Translations under genes and position numbers: made by a program | NCBI RefSeq assembly: GCF_052076145.1 | Contig: NZ_CP197246.1 | Span: 2,418,001-2,482,000, forward strand | Length of the DNA: 64,000 bases | From: Kitasatospora sp052076145 | GTDB taxonomy: Bacteria > Actinomycetota > Actinomycetes > Streptomycetales > Streptomycetaceae | Reading direction: 5' to 3' | Notes under the pieces: model-generated | Database searches by the model: none | Told to the model about the DNA's origin: nothing | What the model saw: the letters and a program-made list of their open reading frames with translations, nothing else | In this document: positions 34,833 through 42,686 of the stretch, piece after piece | Position numbering within the stretch: the stretch's first letter is position 1 | Layout: each line of letters opens with the position of its first letter

Positions 34833-36802
34833 GCGTACTCGTGATCGTCGGTGGCGGCCCGCGCGCGGTCGGCCTGGTGGAGCGGCTGGCCGCCAACGCG
34901 GCCGAACTGCTGCCCGCCGACCACCCGTTGGAGATCCACCTGGTGGACCCGCACCCGCCCGGCGGCGGCCGGGTCTGGCGGCCGGACCAGCCCGCGCTGC
35001 TGCGGATGAACTCGATGGCCGAGGACGTCACGATGTTCACCGACGCATCCAGCACCGTCGAGGGCCCGATCCGCCCCGGCCCCTCGCTGTACGAATGGGC
35101 GTCCGCACCCGAGCAGTTCGAGCCGTACGAGCCCGTCCGCGACCCGGCCGTCCGGGCCGAGCTGCGTGCACTCGGCCCGGCCGACTTCGCCACCCGGCGG
35201 GCCCAGAGCGCGTACCTGGACTGGGTGTTCCGCCGTACCGTCGCCGAGCTGCCGCCGCACATCACGCTGACCACCCACCGGGACACCGCCCGCCGCCTCA
35301 GCGGGCCGCCCGACGGGACGCAACTCGTCGAGCTGACCGACAAGTTGCTGCGGGCCGACCACGTCGTGCTGGCCCTCGGCCACCTCGGCAACACCCCCGA
35401 CCCGACCACCTGCCCGACCGCGGACTTCGCCGCCCGGCACGGGCTCTTCCACCTGCCGCCGGAGTTCACCTCCGAGGCCGACCTCTCCGGCATCGCGCCG
35501 GGCGAGACGCTGGTCGTCCGCGGCCTGGGCCTGGCCTTCGTCGACCTGGTGACGCTGCTGACCGAGGGCAGGGGCGGCCGGTACGAGGAGACCCCGGCGG
35601 GCCTGGTCTACCGCCCGTCGGGCCGGGAGCCGGTGATCCACGCCGGTTCGCGGCGCGGGGTGCCGTACTACCCGAAGACCGGCTACCGCCTCCAGGGGCC
35701 ACCGCCGCCGCTGCCCCGCTACTTCGACGCGGCGGCGGTGGACGCCCTGACCGCCCGCTCCGGCCCGCTCGAACTCCGGCGCGACGTCTGGCCGTTGATG
35801 GCCAAGGAGATCGGCTTCGGCCACTACCACGAGCTGTTCCACGGCCACCCGGAGCGCACCGCCCTGCCCTGGGCCGACTTCCTCGCCCGGTACGACCTCC
35901 TCGACTGGTACTCCCCCGAGCTGACCCGGCTGGTCATCGACGCGGTGCCCGACCCGGCCGACCGGCTCGACCTGGAAGCCGTGGACCGGCCGCTCGCCGG
36001 GCTGACCTTCGACTCCCCCGCCAAGCTCCAGCACCACCTGCTCACCCGGATCGGCGCCGACACCGCCCGGCGGGCCGACCCGGCCCACAGCGCCGACCTG
36101 GGCGCCTTCGTCGCCCTTCTCTCGCTCTTCGGCCAGCTGCCCCGGCTGGCGGACTCCCGGCGGCTGACCGCCCGCTCGGCCGGCAAGGAGCTGGACGGCT
36201 GGTGGTTCGGCTTCTTCAACCTGCTCGCCTCCGGCCCGCCCGGCTTCCGACTGCGCGAGCTGACCGCGCTCGCCGAGGCCGGCCTGCTGCACTTCCTCGG
36301 AGCCGACCTGCGGGTGGAGCCGGACGAGCGCACCGGCAGCTACCTCGCGAGCAGCCCGACCGTGCCCGGCCACACCGTCCACGCCACCGCCCTGGTCGAC
36401 AGCTTCCTGCCCAAGCACAACCTGGCCCGCACCGGCTCGGCGCTGCTGCGCGAGCTGCACCTCTCCGGGCAGCTGCTGGAGGAGATCCTCACGGACGCCG
36501 ACCACACCCACCGCTCGGGCCTGCTCGTCGTCGACCCGTCCGACAGCCGGGTGATCGACCCCTCGCTCGGCAGCACCCGACACCCCCGCCGGACGGCTAT
36601 CGGCGCCCCGACCACAGCCCGCACCTTCGCCGCCTTCGCCCGCCCACGCACCAACTCACCGTCCTTCCGCCAGAATGACGCCACCGCCCGCAGCCTGCTC
36701 CGCGCGCTGAGCGACACGGTGGCCAGGGACGCGCAGCACCGCGCCGAATTGGAGGAGACCGCGCCGCACCTTCCGCTGCGCGCTGCCCCTCCCGCCCCCT
36801 AG
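34829..36802 (+). CDS. FAD/NAD(P)-binding protein coupled to an amino-acid importer
   Basis: The 657-residue protein opens with a dinucleotide-binding fold, VLVIVGGGPRAVGLVERL, then DPHPPGGGRVW, of the FAD-NAD(P)-binding type (NAD_binding_9), distantly related to flavin N-monooxygenases. LRMNSMAEDVTMF and DHVVLALGHLG are further family motifs. The middle and C-terminal parts (about 270-600) are less recognisable. It begins at a TTG overlapping the permease stop, with GGGAG six bases ahead. The coupling suggests it oxidises or modifies the imported amino acid or a derivative; that is inference. It is complete, with a low-complexity Ala/Pro end. No siderophore or NRPS genes are nearby. Confidence 0.8.
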   Translation: MSVLVIVGGGPRAVGLVERLAANAAELLPADHPLEIHLVDPHPPGGGRVWRPDQPALLRMNSMAEDVTMFTDASSTVEGPIRPGPSLYEWASAPEQFEPYEPVRDPAVRAELRALGPADFATRRAQSAYLDWVFRRTVAELPPHITLTTHRDTARRLSGPPDGTQLVELTDKLLRADHVVLALGHLGNTPDPTTCPTADFAARHGLFHLPPEFTSEADLSGIAPGETLVVRGLGLAFVDLVTLLTEGRGGRYEETPAGLVYRPSGREPVIHAGSRRGVPYYPKTGYRLQGPPPPLPRYFDAAAVDALTARSGPLELRRDVWPLMAKEIGFGHYHELFHGHPERTALPWADFLARYDLLDWYSPELTRLVIDAVPDPADRLDLEAVDRPLAGLTFDSPAKLQHHLLTRIGADTARRADPAHSADLGAFVALLSLFGQLPRLADSRRLTARSAGKELDGWWFGFFNLLASGPPGFRLRELTALAEAGLLHFLGADLRVEPDERTGSYLASSPTVPGHTVHATALVDSFLPKHNLARTGSALLRELHLSGQLLEEILTDADHTHRSGLLVVDPSDSRVIDPSLGSTRHPRRTAIGAPTTARTFAAFARPRTNSPSFRQNDATARSLLRALSDTVARDAQHRAELEETAPHLPLRAAPPAP

Positions 36803-36837
36803 GTACCTGGTCGGCGAGCCCCAGGTGACAGGATTGG

Positions 36838-36883
36838 CAGTGGGCAGGCGAAGGAGCCTGCCCACTGAGCAGGAGGTGGGCAG
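36838..36883 (+). promoter_or_regulatory. Possible alternating stem in the leader of the molybdopterin oxidoreductase
   Basis: A perfect 12-bp hairpin pairs 36838-36849 with 36856-36867. The Shine-Dalgarno region AGGAGGTGGGCAG (36871-36883) repeats the word GTGGGCAG found in the left arm (36840-36847). The right arm (CTGCCCAC, 36858-36865) can therefore pair either with the left arm, leaving the ribosome site free, or with the ribosome site, hiding it. It could instead simply be the terminator of the gene upstream. Confidence 0.45.
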
Positions 36884-36885
36884 TC

Positions 36886-39174
36886 ATGGCCAAGCAGGCC
36901 CCGCAGAGTGACCCGGCGCAGGACGCGCCCCGGGTCTCGGCGCCCCAGCACGCGGCCGCCGGGCTGCCCGCCGTCGGACACAGCCTGCGGATGGCCACGG
37001 AGCAGATGGGCCCGCTCCGCACGCTGGCCACCCTCAGCAAGGTCAACCAGCCGGACGGCTTCGACTGTCCGGGCTGCGCCTGGCCGGAGCCCGGCAAGAC
37101 GCACGCCGCCGAATTCTGCGAGAACGGCGCGAAGGCCGTGGCCGAGGAGGCCACCGAGCGCCGCATCACCAGCGCGTTCTTCGCCGAGCACTCGGTGGCC
37201 GAGCTGGCCGAGCGCTCCGGCTACTGGCTGGGCCAGCAGGGCCGGCTCACCGAGCCGATGCTGCTGGACGAGGGCGCGACGCACTACGTGCCGGTCTCCT
37301 GGGAGAGCGCCTTCGCCATCGTCGCGGAGGAGCTCAAGGCGCTGGACACCCCCGACGGCGCCGCCTTCTACACCTCCGGCCGCACCAGCAACGAGGCCGC
37401 GTTCGCGTACCAGCTCTTCGCCCGGCAGCTCGGCACCAACAACCTGCCGGACTGCTCGAACATGTGCCACGAGTCCTCGGGCTCGGCGCTGACCGAGACG
37501 CTGGGCGTCGGCAAGGGGAGCGTCAGCCTCAAGGACCTCTACCAGGCCGATCTGATCATCGTCGCGGGCCAGAACCCGGGCACCAACCACCCCCGGATGC
37601 TCTCCGCCCTGGAGCGGGCCAAGCGGGCGGGCGCGAAGATCGTCAGCGTCAACCCGCTGCCGGAGGCCGGGCTCGAACGCTTCAAGAACCCGCAGAACGC
37701 GCGCGGCCTGGCCGGGCACGGCACCAAGCTCACCGACCTGTTCCTGCAGATCCGGCTCGGCGGCGACCTCGCGCTGTTCCGCGCGCTCAACCAGCTGCTG
37801 CTGGCCACCGAGGGCGCGGTCGACCACGAGTTCATCGCCGAACACTGCCTGGGCTTCGAGAAGTTCGCCGCCGAGGCCGCCTCCACCGACCGCGCGGAGG
37901 TGCTCGCCGCGACCGGCCTGCCGGAGGAGCAGATCGAGGAGCTGGCCCGGCTGGTGCTCGGCTCCCAGAAGATCATCGTCTGCTGGGCGATGGGCCTGAC
38001 CCAGCACAAGCACGCCGTGCCGACCATCCGCGAGGTGGTCAACTTCCTCCTGCTGCGCGGCAACGTCGGCCGCCCCGGCGCCGGGGTCTGCCCGGTGCGC
38101 GGGCACAGCAACGTCCAGGGCGACCGGACGATGGGCATCTTCGAACGCCCCAGCACCGCCTTCCTGGACGCGCTGGGCGCCGAGTTCGACTTCGAGCCGC
38201 CGCGCGAGCACGGCTTCGACGCCGTCGACACCATCCGCGCGATGCGCGACGGCAAGGTGAAGGTCTTCTTCGCGATGGGCGGCAACTTCGTCCACGCCTC
38301 CCCCGACACTGCCGTCACCGAGGCCGCGATGCGGCGCTGCCGCCTCACCGTGCACGTCTCCACCAAGCTCAACCGCTCGCACGTCGTGACCGGCTCCCGC
38401 GCGCTGATCCTGCCCACCCTCGGCCGCACCGACCGCGACCGCTCCGCCACCGGCGAGCAGTTCGTCACCGTCGAGGACTCGATGGGCATGGTGCACTCCT
38501 CGCGCGGCGGCCTGCGCCCGCCGAGCGCCGAGCTGCTCTCCGAGGTGGCGATCGTCTGCCGCCTGGCCCGTGCCGCCCTCGGCCCGGAAAACCCGGTGCC
38601 CTGGGAGGACTTCGCCGACTCCTACGACACCATCCGCGACCGGATCGCCCGGGTCGTCCCCGGCTTCGCCGACTTCAACACCAAGGTCCGCGCCCCCGGC
38701 GGCTTCGCCCTGCCGCACGGCCCGCGCGACAGCCGCACCTTCCCCACCCACACCGGGAAGGCCAACTTCACCGTCAACGAGCTGACCGCCCCCGAGGTCC
38801 CGACCGGGCGGCTGCTGCTCCAGACGCTGCGCTCGCACGACCAGTACAACACCACGATCTACGGCCTCGACGACCGCTACCGGGGCATCACCGGCGGCCG
38901 CCGCGTCGTACTGGTCAACCCGGCCGACGCGGCCGAGCTGGGGCTCACCGAGGGCGCGTACGTCGACCTGGTCGGCGAGTGGAAGGACGGCATCGAGCGC
39001 CGGGCCCCGCACTTCAAGGTGGTCCACTACCCCGTCGCCCGAGGCGGCGCGGCCGCGTACTACCCGGAGACGAACGTCCTGGTGCCGCTCGACTCCACCG
39101 CCGACATCAGCAACACCCCGACCTCCAAGGCCGTGGTGATCCGCTTCGAGGCCGACTCCGGCCCGACCCGCTAA
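36886..39174 (+). CDS. FdhF/YdeP-family molybdopterin oxidoreductase
   Basis: The 762-residue protein is a Mo-bisMGD enzyme of the formate dehydrogenase-H/YdeP type. Near the N-terminus FDCPGCAWP (Cys61, Cys64) and Cys78 are candidate iron-sulfur ligands. NMCHESSGSAL near 191-201 matches the active-site Cys region, AGQNPGTNHPRM and LLRGNVGRPGAGVCPVRGHSN bind the cofactor, and the C-terminal molydop-binding domain includes LRSHDQYNTTIYG. YdeP in E. coli is linked to acid resistance, but the reaction of this family is not settled. AGGAGGTG is nine bases before the ATG. No electron-transfer subunit or FdhD is adjacent, so it probably works alone. Confidence 0.9.
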   Translation: MAKQAPQSDPAQDAPRVSAPQHAAAGLPAVGHSLRMATEQMGPLRTLATLSKVNQPDGFDCPGCAWPEPGKTHAAEFCENGAKAVAEEATERRITSAFFAEHSVAELAERSGYWLGQQGRLTEPMLLDEGATHYVPVSWESAFAIVAEELKALDTPDGAAFYTSGRTSNEAAFAYQLFARQLGTNNLPDCSNMCHESSGSALTETLGVGKGSVSLKDLYQADLIIVAGQNPGTNHPRMLSALERAKRAGAKIVSVNPLPEAGLERFKNPQNARGLAGHGTKLTDLFLQIRLGGDLALFRALNQLLLATEGAVDHEFIAEHCLGFEKFAAEAASTDRAEVLAATGLPEEQIEELARLVLGSQKIIVCWAMGLTQHKHAVPTIREVVNFLLLRGNVGRPGAGVCPVRGHSNVQGDRTMGIFERPSTAFLDALGAEFDFEPPREHGFDAVDTIRAMRDGKVKVFFAMGGNFVHASPDTAVTEAAMRRCRLTVHVSTKLNRSHVVTGSRALILPTLGRTDRDRSATGEQFVTVEDSMGMVHSSRGGLRPPSAELLSEVAIVCRLARAALGPENPVPWEDFADSYDTIRDRIARVVPGFADFNTKVRAPGGFALPHGPRDSRTFPTHTGKANFTVNELTAPEVPTGRLLLQTLRSHDQYNTTIYGLDDRYRGITGGRRVVLVNPADAAELGLTEGAYVDLVGEWKDGIERRAPHFKVVHYPVARGGAAAYYPETNVLVPLDSTADISNTPTSKAVVIRFEADSGPTR

Positions 39175-39184
39175 AGCCTGCACC

Positions 39185-39208
39185 CCCAGGGGCGCTCGCG
39201 CCCCTGGG
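39185..39208. terminator. Bidirectional stem-loop between YdeP-like and NlpC/P60 genes
   Basis: Arms of 11 bases (39185-39195 and 39198-39208) form a hairpin with a minimal loop, between two convergent genes. The arm contains CAGGGGCGC, shared with the stem-loops at 30484 and 46578. Confidence 0.7.
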
Positions 39209-39219
39209 TTCGTAGGTGC

Positions 39220-40800
39220 TTACTGCACGGTCGACGGGCTCACCGAGACGGAGGCGGATGCCGACCCTGACGCCGAGACCGAGCTCGAAGCCGAGCTCGA
39301 CACCAGCGCCGAGGCCGAAGGCGAGCCGGCGGTCGAACCGCTCGGGGAGTCGCTCGGCGACGTGGGCACGGTCGGCGTGGTGGGCACCGTCGGCGTGCCC
39401 GGAGTCGTCGGCGTGGTCGGGTTCGTCGGCGTCGTCGGCGTCGTCGGGCTGACAGGTGCGGTCGGTGAGACGGGGGCGGTCGGCGAGGTCGGCGTCGTCA
39501 CCGGCGGCTTGGTGGTCGGCGGCGTGGTCGTGACCGGCGGCTGCGTCGGGGCCGGGAGCGTCGGCAGGGTGGTCGGCTTCGAGGGGGCGATCGGCGTCAC
39601 ACCGTCCGCGCCCTTCGGGATCGGCGGCACCGTCCACTGGCCGCCCTTGTCGTCGGCCCCGGCCGTCGGGTCCGGCCGGACGGCGCCCAGGATCGGGCTC
39701 ATCCCGATCGGCGAGACCTTGATCACCGCTCCGGTGTGCGGCGCCTGGACGACCAGCCCGCCACCGATGTACATCGCGACGTGCGAGGCGTCGTTGTGGT
39801 AGAGCACCAGGTCACCGGCGCGCAGCTGGTTGAGGGGGACGTGGGTCAGCTCGGCCCACTGCTCCTGGCTGGTGCGCGGGATGGGCAGGCCGGCGTGCAG
39901 CCATGCCTGCGAGGTCAGGCCGGAGCAGTCGAAGGTGTCCGGCCCGGCGCCGCCCCACTCGTAGTCCTTGCCGAGCTGCGCCATCGCGAACGCGACGGCC
40001 TTGCGCCCGGCCTCGGACGGGGTGCGCTCGCCCTTGCCGAGGGCGCCGGAGGCGAGGAAGGCCAGCTGCGACTGGTCGGCCTGCTGCTTCTCCAGCTGCT
40101 CGAGCTCGCCCCGCTGGGCGCCGGTGAGCGAGCCGACCATCTGCTCGACCTCGGCGAGCCGCTTGGCGACGTCGTTCTTGCCCTGCTCCTGCTGGGTGGC
40201 CAGCAACTGCACCTGGGCGAGGGCCAGCTCGGCCTGCTTCTGGAGGCCGTTCAGCGCCTCGCGGTCGCCCTTGAGCTTGTCCAGGAAGGCCGACTGCGAG
40301 CGGCCGGCGGCGGCCAGCAGCTCGGCGATGGTGACGGCCTCGTACGGGTTCTTGGCGAGCAGCAGGTCGGCGTACTCGGAGGCGTTGCCGTTGCGGTACT
40401 GCGCGGCGGCGAGCTGCGAGGCGAGGTCGGTGCCCGCGTCGACGGCGACTTCCTGCCGGGCGACCCGGTCGTGCAGGTCGGCGACGGCGGACTTCTGCTT
40501 GGCGAGCTGGGCGACGGTGCCGTTGTACTTCTCGGTGGCGGCCTCGGCGTCCTGGTAGAGCTGGTGCAGGCGGTCGAGCATCGGGCCGAGGGTCGCCTTG
40601 GCGTCGGCCAGCGGGTCGGCCCCGGCGGCGACGGTGAAGGTGGGCTGCGGGGCGGGGGCGGCGTACGCGGCGCCCGCGAGCGGCAGCGCCAGGGCGGCCA
40701 TGGCGAGGACGGCCCCGCACCGGAGTGCGGCGCGCACCCAGGGGCGTACACCGACCGCCGGACGCCCGCCGTCTGCCCCCACGCGCTGTCCAGCCCCCAT
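39220..40800 (-). CDS. Secreted NlpC/P60 peptidoglycan endopeptidase
   Basis: This 526-residue wall hydrolase has a signal peptide (hydrophobic about 30-48, ending AAYAAP), a long coiled-coil domain (about 65-250), then NlpC/P60 with catalytic Cys292 in DTFDCSGL, His340 in ASHVAMYIG and a third residue His355 in APHTGAV. The C-terminal 140 residues are a Pro/Thr/Val-rich repeat (TTPTTP-like) followed by a Ser/Ala tail, likely spanning or binding the wall. Coiled-coil plus NlpC is the RipA/CwlO layout, often controlled by FtsEX-like partners. GGGGGAGG lies before the ATG at 40798-40800; the upstream open frame is not coding. Confidence 0.92.
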   Translation of the reverse strand: MGAGQRVGADGGRPAVGVRPWVRAALRCGAVLAMAALALPLAGAAYAAPAPQPTFTVAAGADPLADAKATLGPMLDRLHQLYQDAEAATEKYNGTVAQLAKQKSAVADLHDRVARQEVAVDAGTDLASQLAAAQYRNGNASEYADLLLAKNPYEAVTIAELLAAAGRSQSAFLDKLKGDREALNGLQKQAELALAQVQLLATQQEQGKNDVAKRLAEVEQMVGSLTGAQRGELEQLEKQQADQSQLAFLASGALGKGERTPSEAGRKAVAFAMAQLGKDYEWGGAGPDTFDCSGLTSQAWLHAGLPIPRTSQEQWAELTHVPLNQLRAGDLVLYHNDASHVAMYIGGGLVVQAPHTGAVIKVSPIGMSPILGAVRPDPTAGADDKGGQWTVPPIPKGADGVTPIAPSKPTTLPTLPAPTQPPVTTTPPTTKPPVTTPTSPTAPVSPTAPVSPTTPTTPTNPTTPTTPGTPTVPTTPTVPTSPSDSPSGSTAGSPSASALVSSSASSSVSASGSASASVSVSPSTVQ

Positions 40801-41171
40801 CGGCCCTGCCTCCCCCTGAGATCCGGCTGCTGCCGGACGATCCTGCCGGACTCTCACTCCCGCCGTACCGCCTGATCCTGTCACGGGCCCGACCGGTCGA
40901 GACAGGGGGTATCCGTACGGTCTGAGGGAATTCTCAGACAACGGCGGGGCCCGCTGTGAGACAGGTCTCAACATACCCGGACCAAAGTGGACTTCCACGG
41001 ACAAACCCGCACGTCAGGGGCTGCTTCTCCACTCACTGTCAGCCTGCGCGCCATCCCTGCGCAACCATCCGAACCACGATTCCCGATCCAGTTCACCTTC
41101 CGTTCACCCACCATCCCTACCGTCGCCCGTGACATCAGCGTCAGTACGACAACTACGACGATTGTTTGGGT
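40801..41171. other. Divergent promoter region, NlpC/P60 and Pit
   Basis: No gene. Toward the NlpC gene there are two inverted repeats, GTCTGAG-GGAATT-CTCAGAC (40920-40939) and TGAGAC-AG-GTCTCA (40957-40970). On the minus strand TTGTCT followed after 18 bp by TACGGA overlaps the first repeat and may be the promoter. Toward pit lies the PHO box at 41091-41112. Confidence 0.5.
41091..41112 (+). promoter_or_regulatory. PHO box (PhoP binding site)
   Basis: Two adjacent 11-bp direct repeats, GTTCACCTTCC and GTTCACCCACC, match the streptomycete PhoP direct-repeat unit (GTTCACC-type core at 11-bp spacing). They lie 60 bases before the Pit start. Phosphate genes including a pit gene carry PHO boxes in Streptomyces, so phosphate control is likely. 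Confidence 0.75.
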
Positions 41172-42338
41172 ATGGAACACATCACGTTCCTGGTGGCCGT
41201 TGTGATCATCACGGCGCTCGCCTTCGACTTCACGAACGGCTTCCACGACACCGCCAACGCGATGGCCACCTCCATCGCGACGGGGGCCCTGAAGCCCAAG
41301 GTCGCGGTCACCATCGCCGCAGTCCTCAACTTCGCTGGAGCGTTCCTCTCGGTGAAGGTCGCCACCACCATCTCGGGTGGCATCGTCAGTGAGAAGGCCG
41401 GCATCCAGCCGTCGATCATCTTCGCGGCCCTGGCAGGCGCCATCCTGTGGAACCTGCTGACCTGGCTGCGCGGCCTCCCCTCCAGCTCCTCGCACGCCCT
41501 CTACGGCGGGCTGATCGGCGCGACGGTCGTCGGTGTCGGGATGCACGGCGTGAACTTCGCCGTCGTCCTCTCGAAGATCATCATCCCCGCCGTCGCCTCC
41601 CCGATCGTCGCCGGTGCGGCCGCCTGGGCCGCCACCAAGCTGGCGTACCGGATCACCCGCAAGAACGGCGAGGAGGCCACCAACAAGGGCTTCCGCAAGG
41701 GGCAGATCTTCTCCGCCTCGCTGATCTCGCTGGCCCACGGCACCAACGACGCGCAGAAGACCATGGGCATCATCACGCTGACCCTGGTCTCCGTCGGCGC
41801 CCTGCCCCAGCACGCGCTGCCGCCCACCTGGGTCATCGTCAGCGCCGGTGCGGCGATCGCGCTCGGCACCTACATGGGCGGCTGGCGCATCATCCGCTCG
41901 ATGGGCAAGGGCCTCACGGACATCCAGGCCCCGCAGGGCTTCGCGTCGGAGTCGGCGGCCGCCACCGTCATCCTGACGTCCTCGCACATGGGCTACGGCC
42001 TCTCCACCACCCAGGTCTGCTCCGGCGGCATCATGGGCGCGGGCCTCGGCGGCCCGAAGGCCCAGGTGCACTGGAGCATGGCCCGCCGCATGGTCTACAC
42101 CTGGGGCCTGACCCTGCCCGCCGCCGCGATCGTCTCCGGCGCGGCCGCCTTCGTCGCGGACAAGGGCACCTGGGGCGTCCTGGTCGTCGGCGTCGTGCTG
42201 GTGGCCGGCTCGGCCGCCATGTGGGTCCTCTCCCGCCGCCAGCCCGTCACCTCGGGCAACGTCAACGAGGTCACCCCCGTCGAGGTCGCGCCCGCCCAGG
42301 CCACCCCGACCCCCGCCACGACCACCGTCGCGGCCTGA
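41172..42338 (+). CDS. pit: Low-affinity inorganic phosphate transporter (PiT family)
   Basis: This 388-residue membrane protein moves phosphate with a cation or proton. It has the duplicated PiT signature: DFTNGFHDTANAMATS (about 19-34) and the second copy SLAHGTNDAQKTMGIIT (about 188-204). About ten helices are visible. The Ala/Pro/Thr-rich C-terminus is cytoplasmic or disordered. The ATG at 41172 is chosen; an in-frame TTG two codons earlier is unlikely. It is preceded by a PHO box and followed after 19 bp by a small membrane protein gene, which resembles the pitH2 operon layout as I remember it. Confidence 0.93.
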   Translation: MEHITFLVAVVIITALAFDFTNGFHDTANAMATSIATGALKPKVAVTIAAVLNFAGAFLSVKVATTISGGIVSEKAGIQPSIIFAALAGAILWNLLTWLRGLPSSSSHALYGGLIGATVVGVGMHGVNFAVVLSKIIIPAVASPIVAGAAAWAATKLAYRITRKNGEEATNKGFRKGQIFSASLISLAHGTNDAQKTMGIITLTLVSVGALPQHALPPTWVIVSAGAAIALGTYMGGWRIIRSMGKGLTDIQAPQGFASESAAATVILTSSHMGYGLSTTQVCSGGIMGAGLGGPKAQVHWSMARRMVYTWGLTLPAAAIVSGAAAFVADKGTWGVLVVGVVLVAGSAAMWVLSRRQPVTSGNVNEVTPVEVAPAQATPTPATTTVAA

Positions 42339-42357
42339 GAGGGAGAGGAAGAACCCC

Positions 42358-42597
42358 ATGAGCATGAGCATCAAGTGGGCCGCCCTGGCCCAGACCGCAG
42401 GCATCAGCGTCGTCGTCACGGTCGCGGTCGTGGCCGTCTTCGCCGTCGGCATCACGGCCCTCTCCCGCCGCGAGGCCGCCCTCGCGGGCGACACCCCGAG
42501 CAGCCCGAAGGCCAACCTCGCGCTGGCCACCGCCTCGGTCTGCTTCGCCGCCTGCGCGGCAGTCGTCCTGTACGGCCTCTCGCTGATCGCAGCCTGA
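42358..42597 (+). CDS. Small two-helix membrane protein downstream of pit
   Basis: This 79-residue protein has two hydrophobic helices (GISVVVTVAVVAVFAVGITAL and ATASVCFAACAAVVLYGLSL) joined by a charged loop. It lies 19 bp after pit with GAGAGGAAG ahead of the ATG, so it is co-transcribed under the PHO box. Homologues accompany pit genes in streptomycetes; the function is unknown, perhaps stabilising or regulating the transporter. A second ATG two codons later is possible. Confidence 0.8.
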   Translation: MSMSIKWAALAQTAGISVVVTVAVVAVFAVGITALSRREAALAGDTPSSPKANLALATASVCFAACAAVVLYGLSLIAA

Positions 42598-42637
42598 GCC
42601 ACGCACGAACAGGCACGCACAGACAGACACGCACGAA

Positions 42638-42677
42638 CAGAGAGGGGCACGGGGCTTTCGCCCCGTGCCCCTCTCTG
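42638..42677. terminator. Bidirectional stem-loop between pit operon and MFS gene
   Basis: A perfect 18-bp stem (42638-42655 with 42660-42677) closes with a TTTC tetraloop, between two convergent transcripts. It starts 41 bases past the small membrane-protein stop and ends nine bases before the MFS stop. Confidence 0.85.
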
Positions 42678-42686
42678 CATCTGCGG

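Noticed and set aside
40801..41004. c-di-AMP (ydaO-type) riboswitch before the NlpC/P60 gene
   Set aside because: Such riboswitches precede some wall-hydrolase genes in actinobacteria, but I could not find its conserved sequence blocks here.
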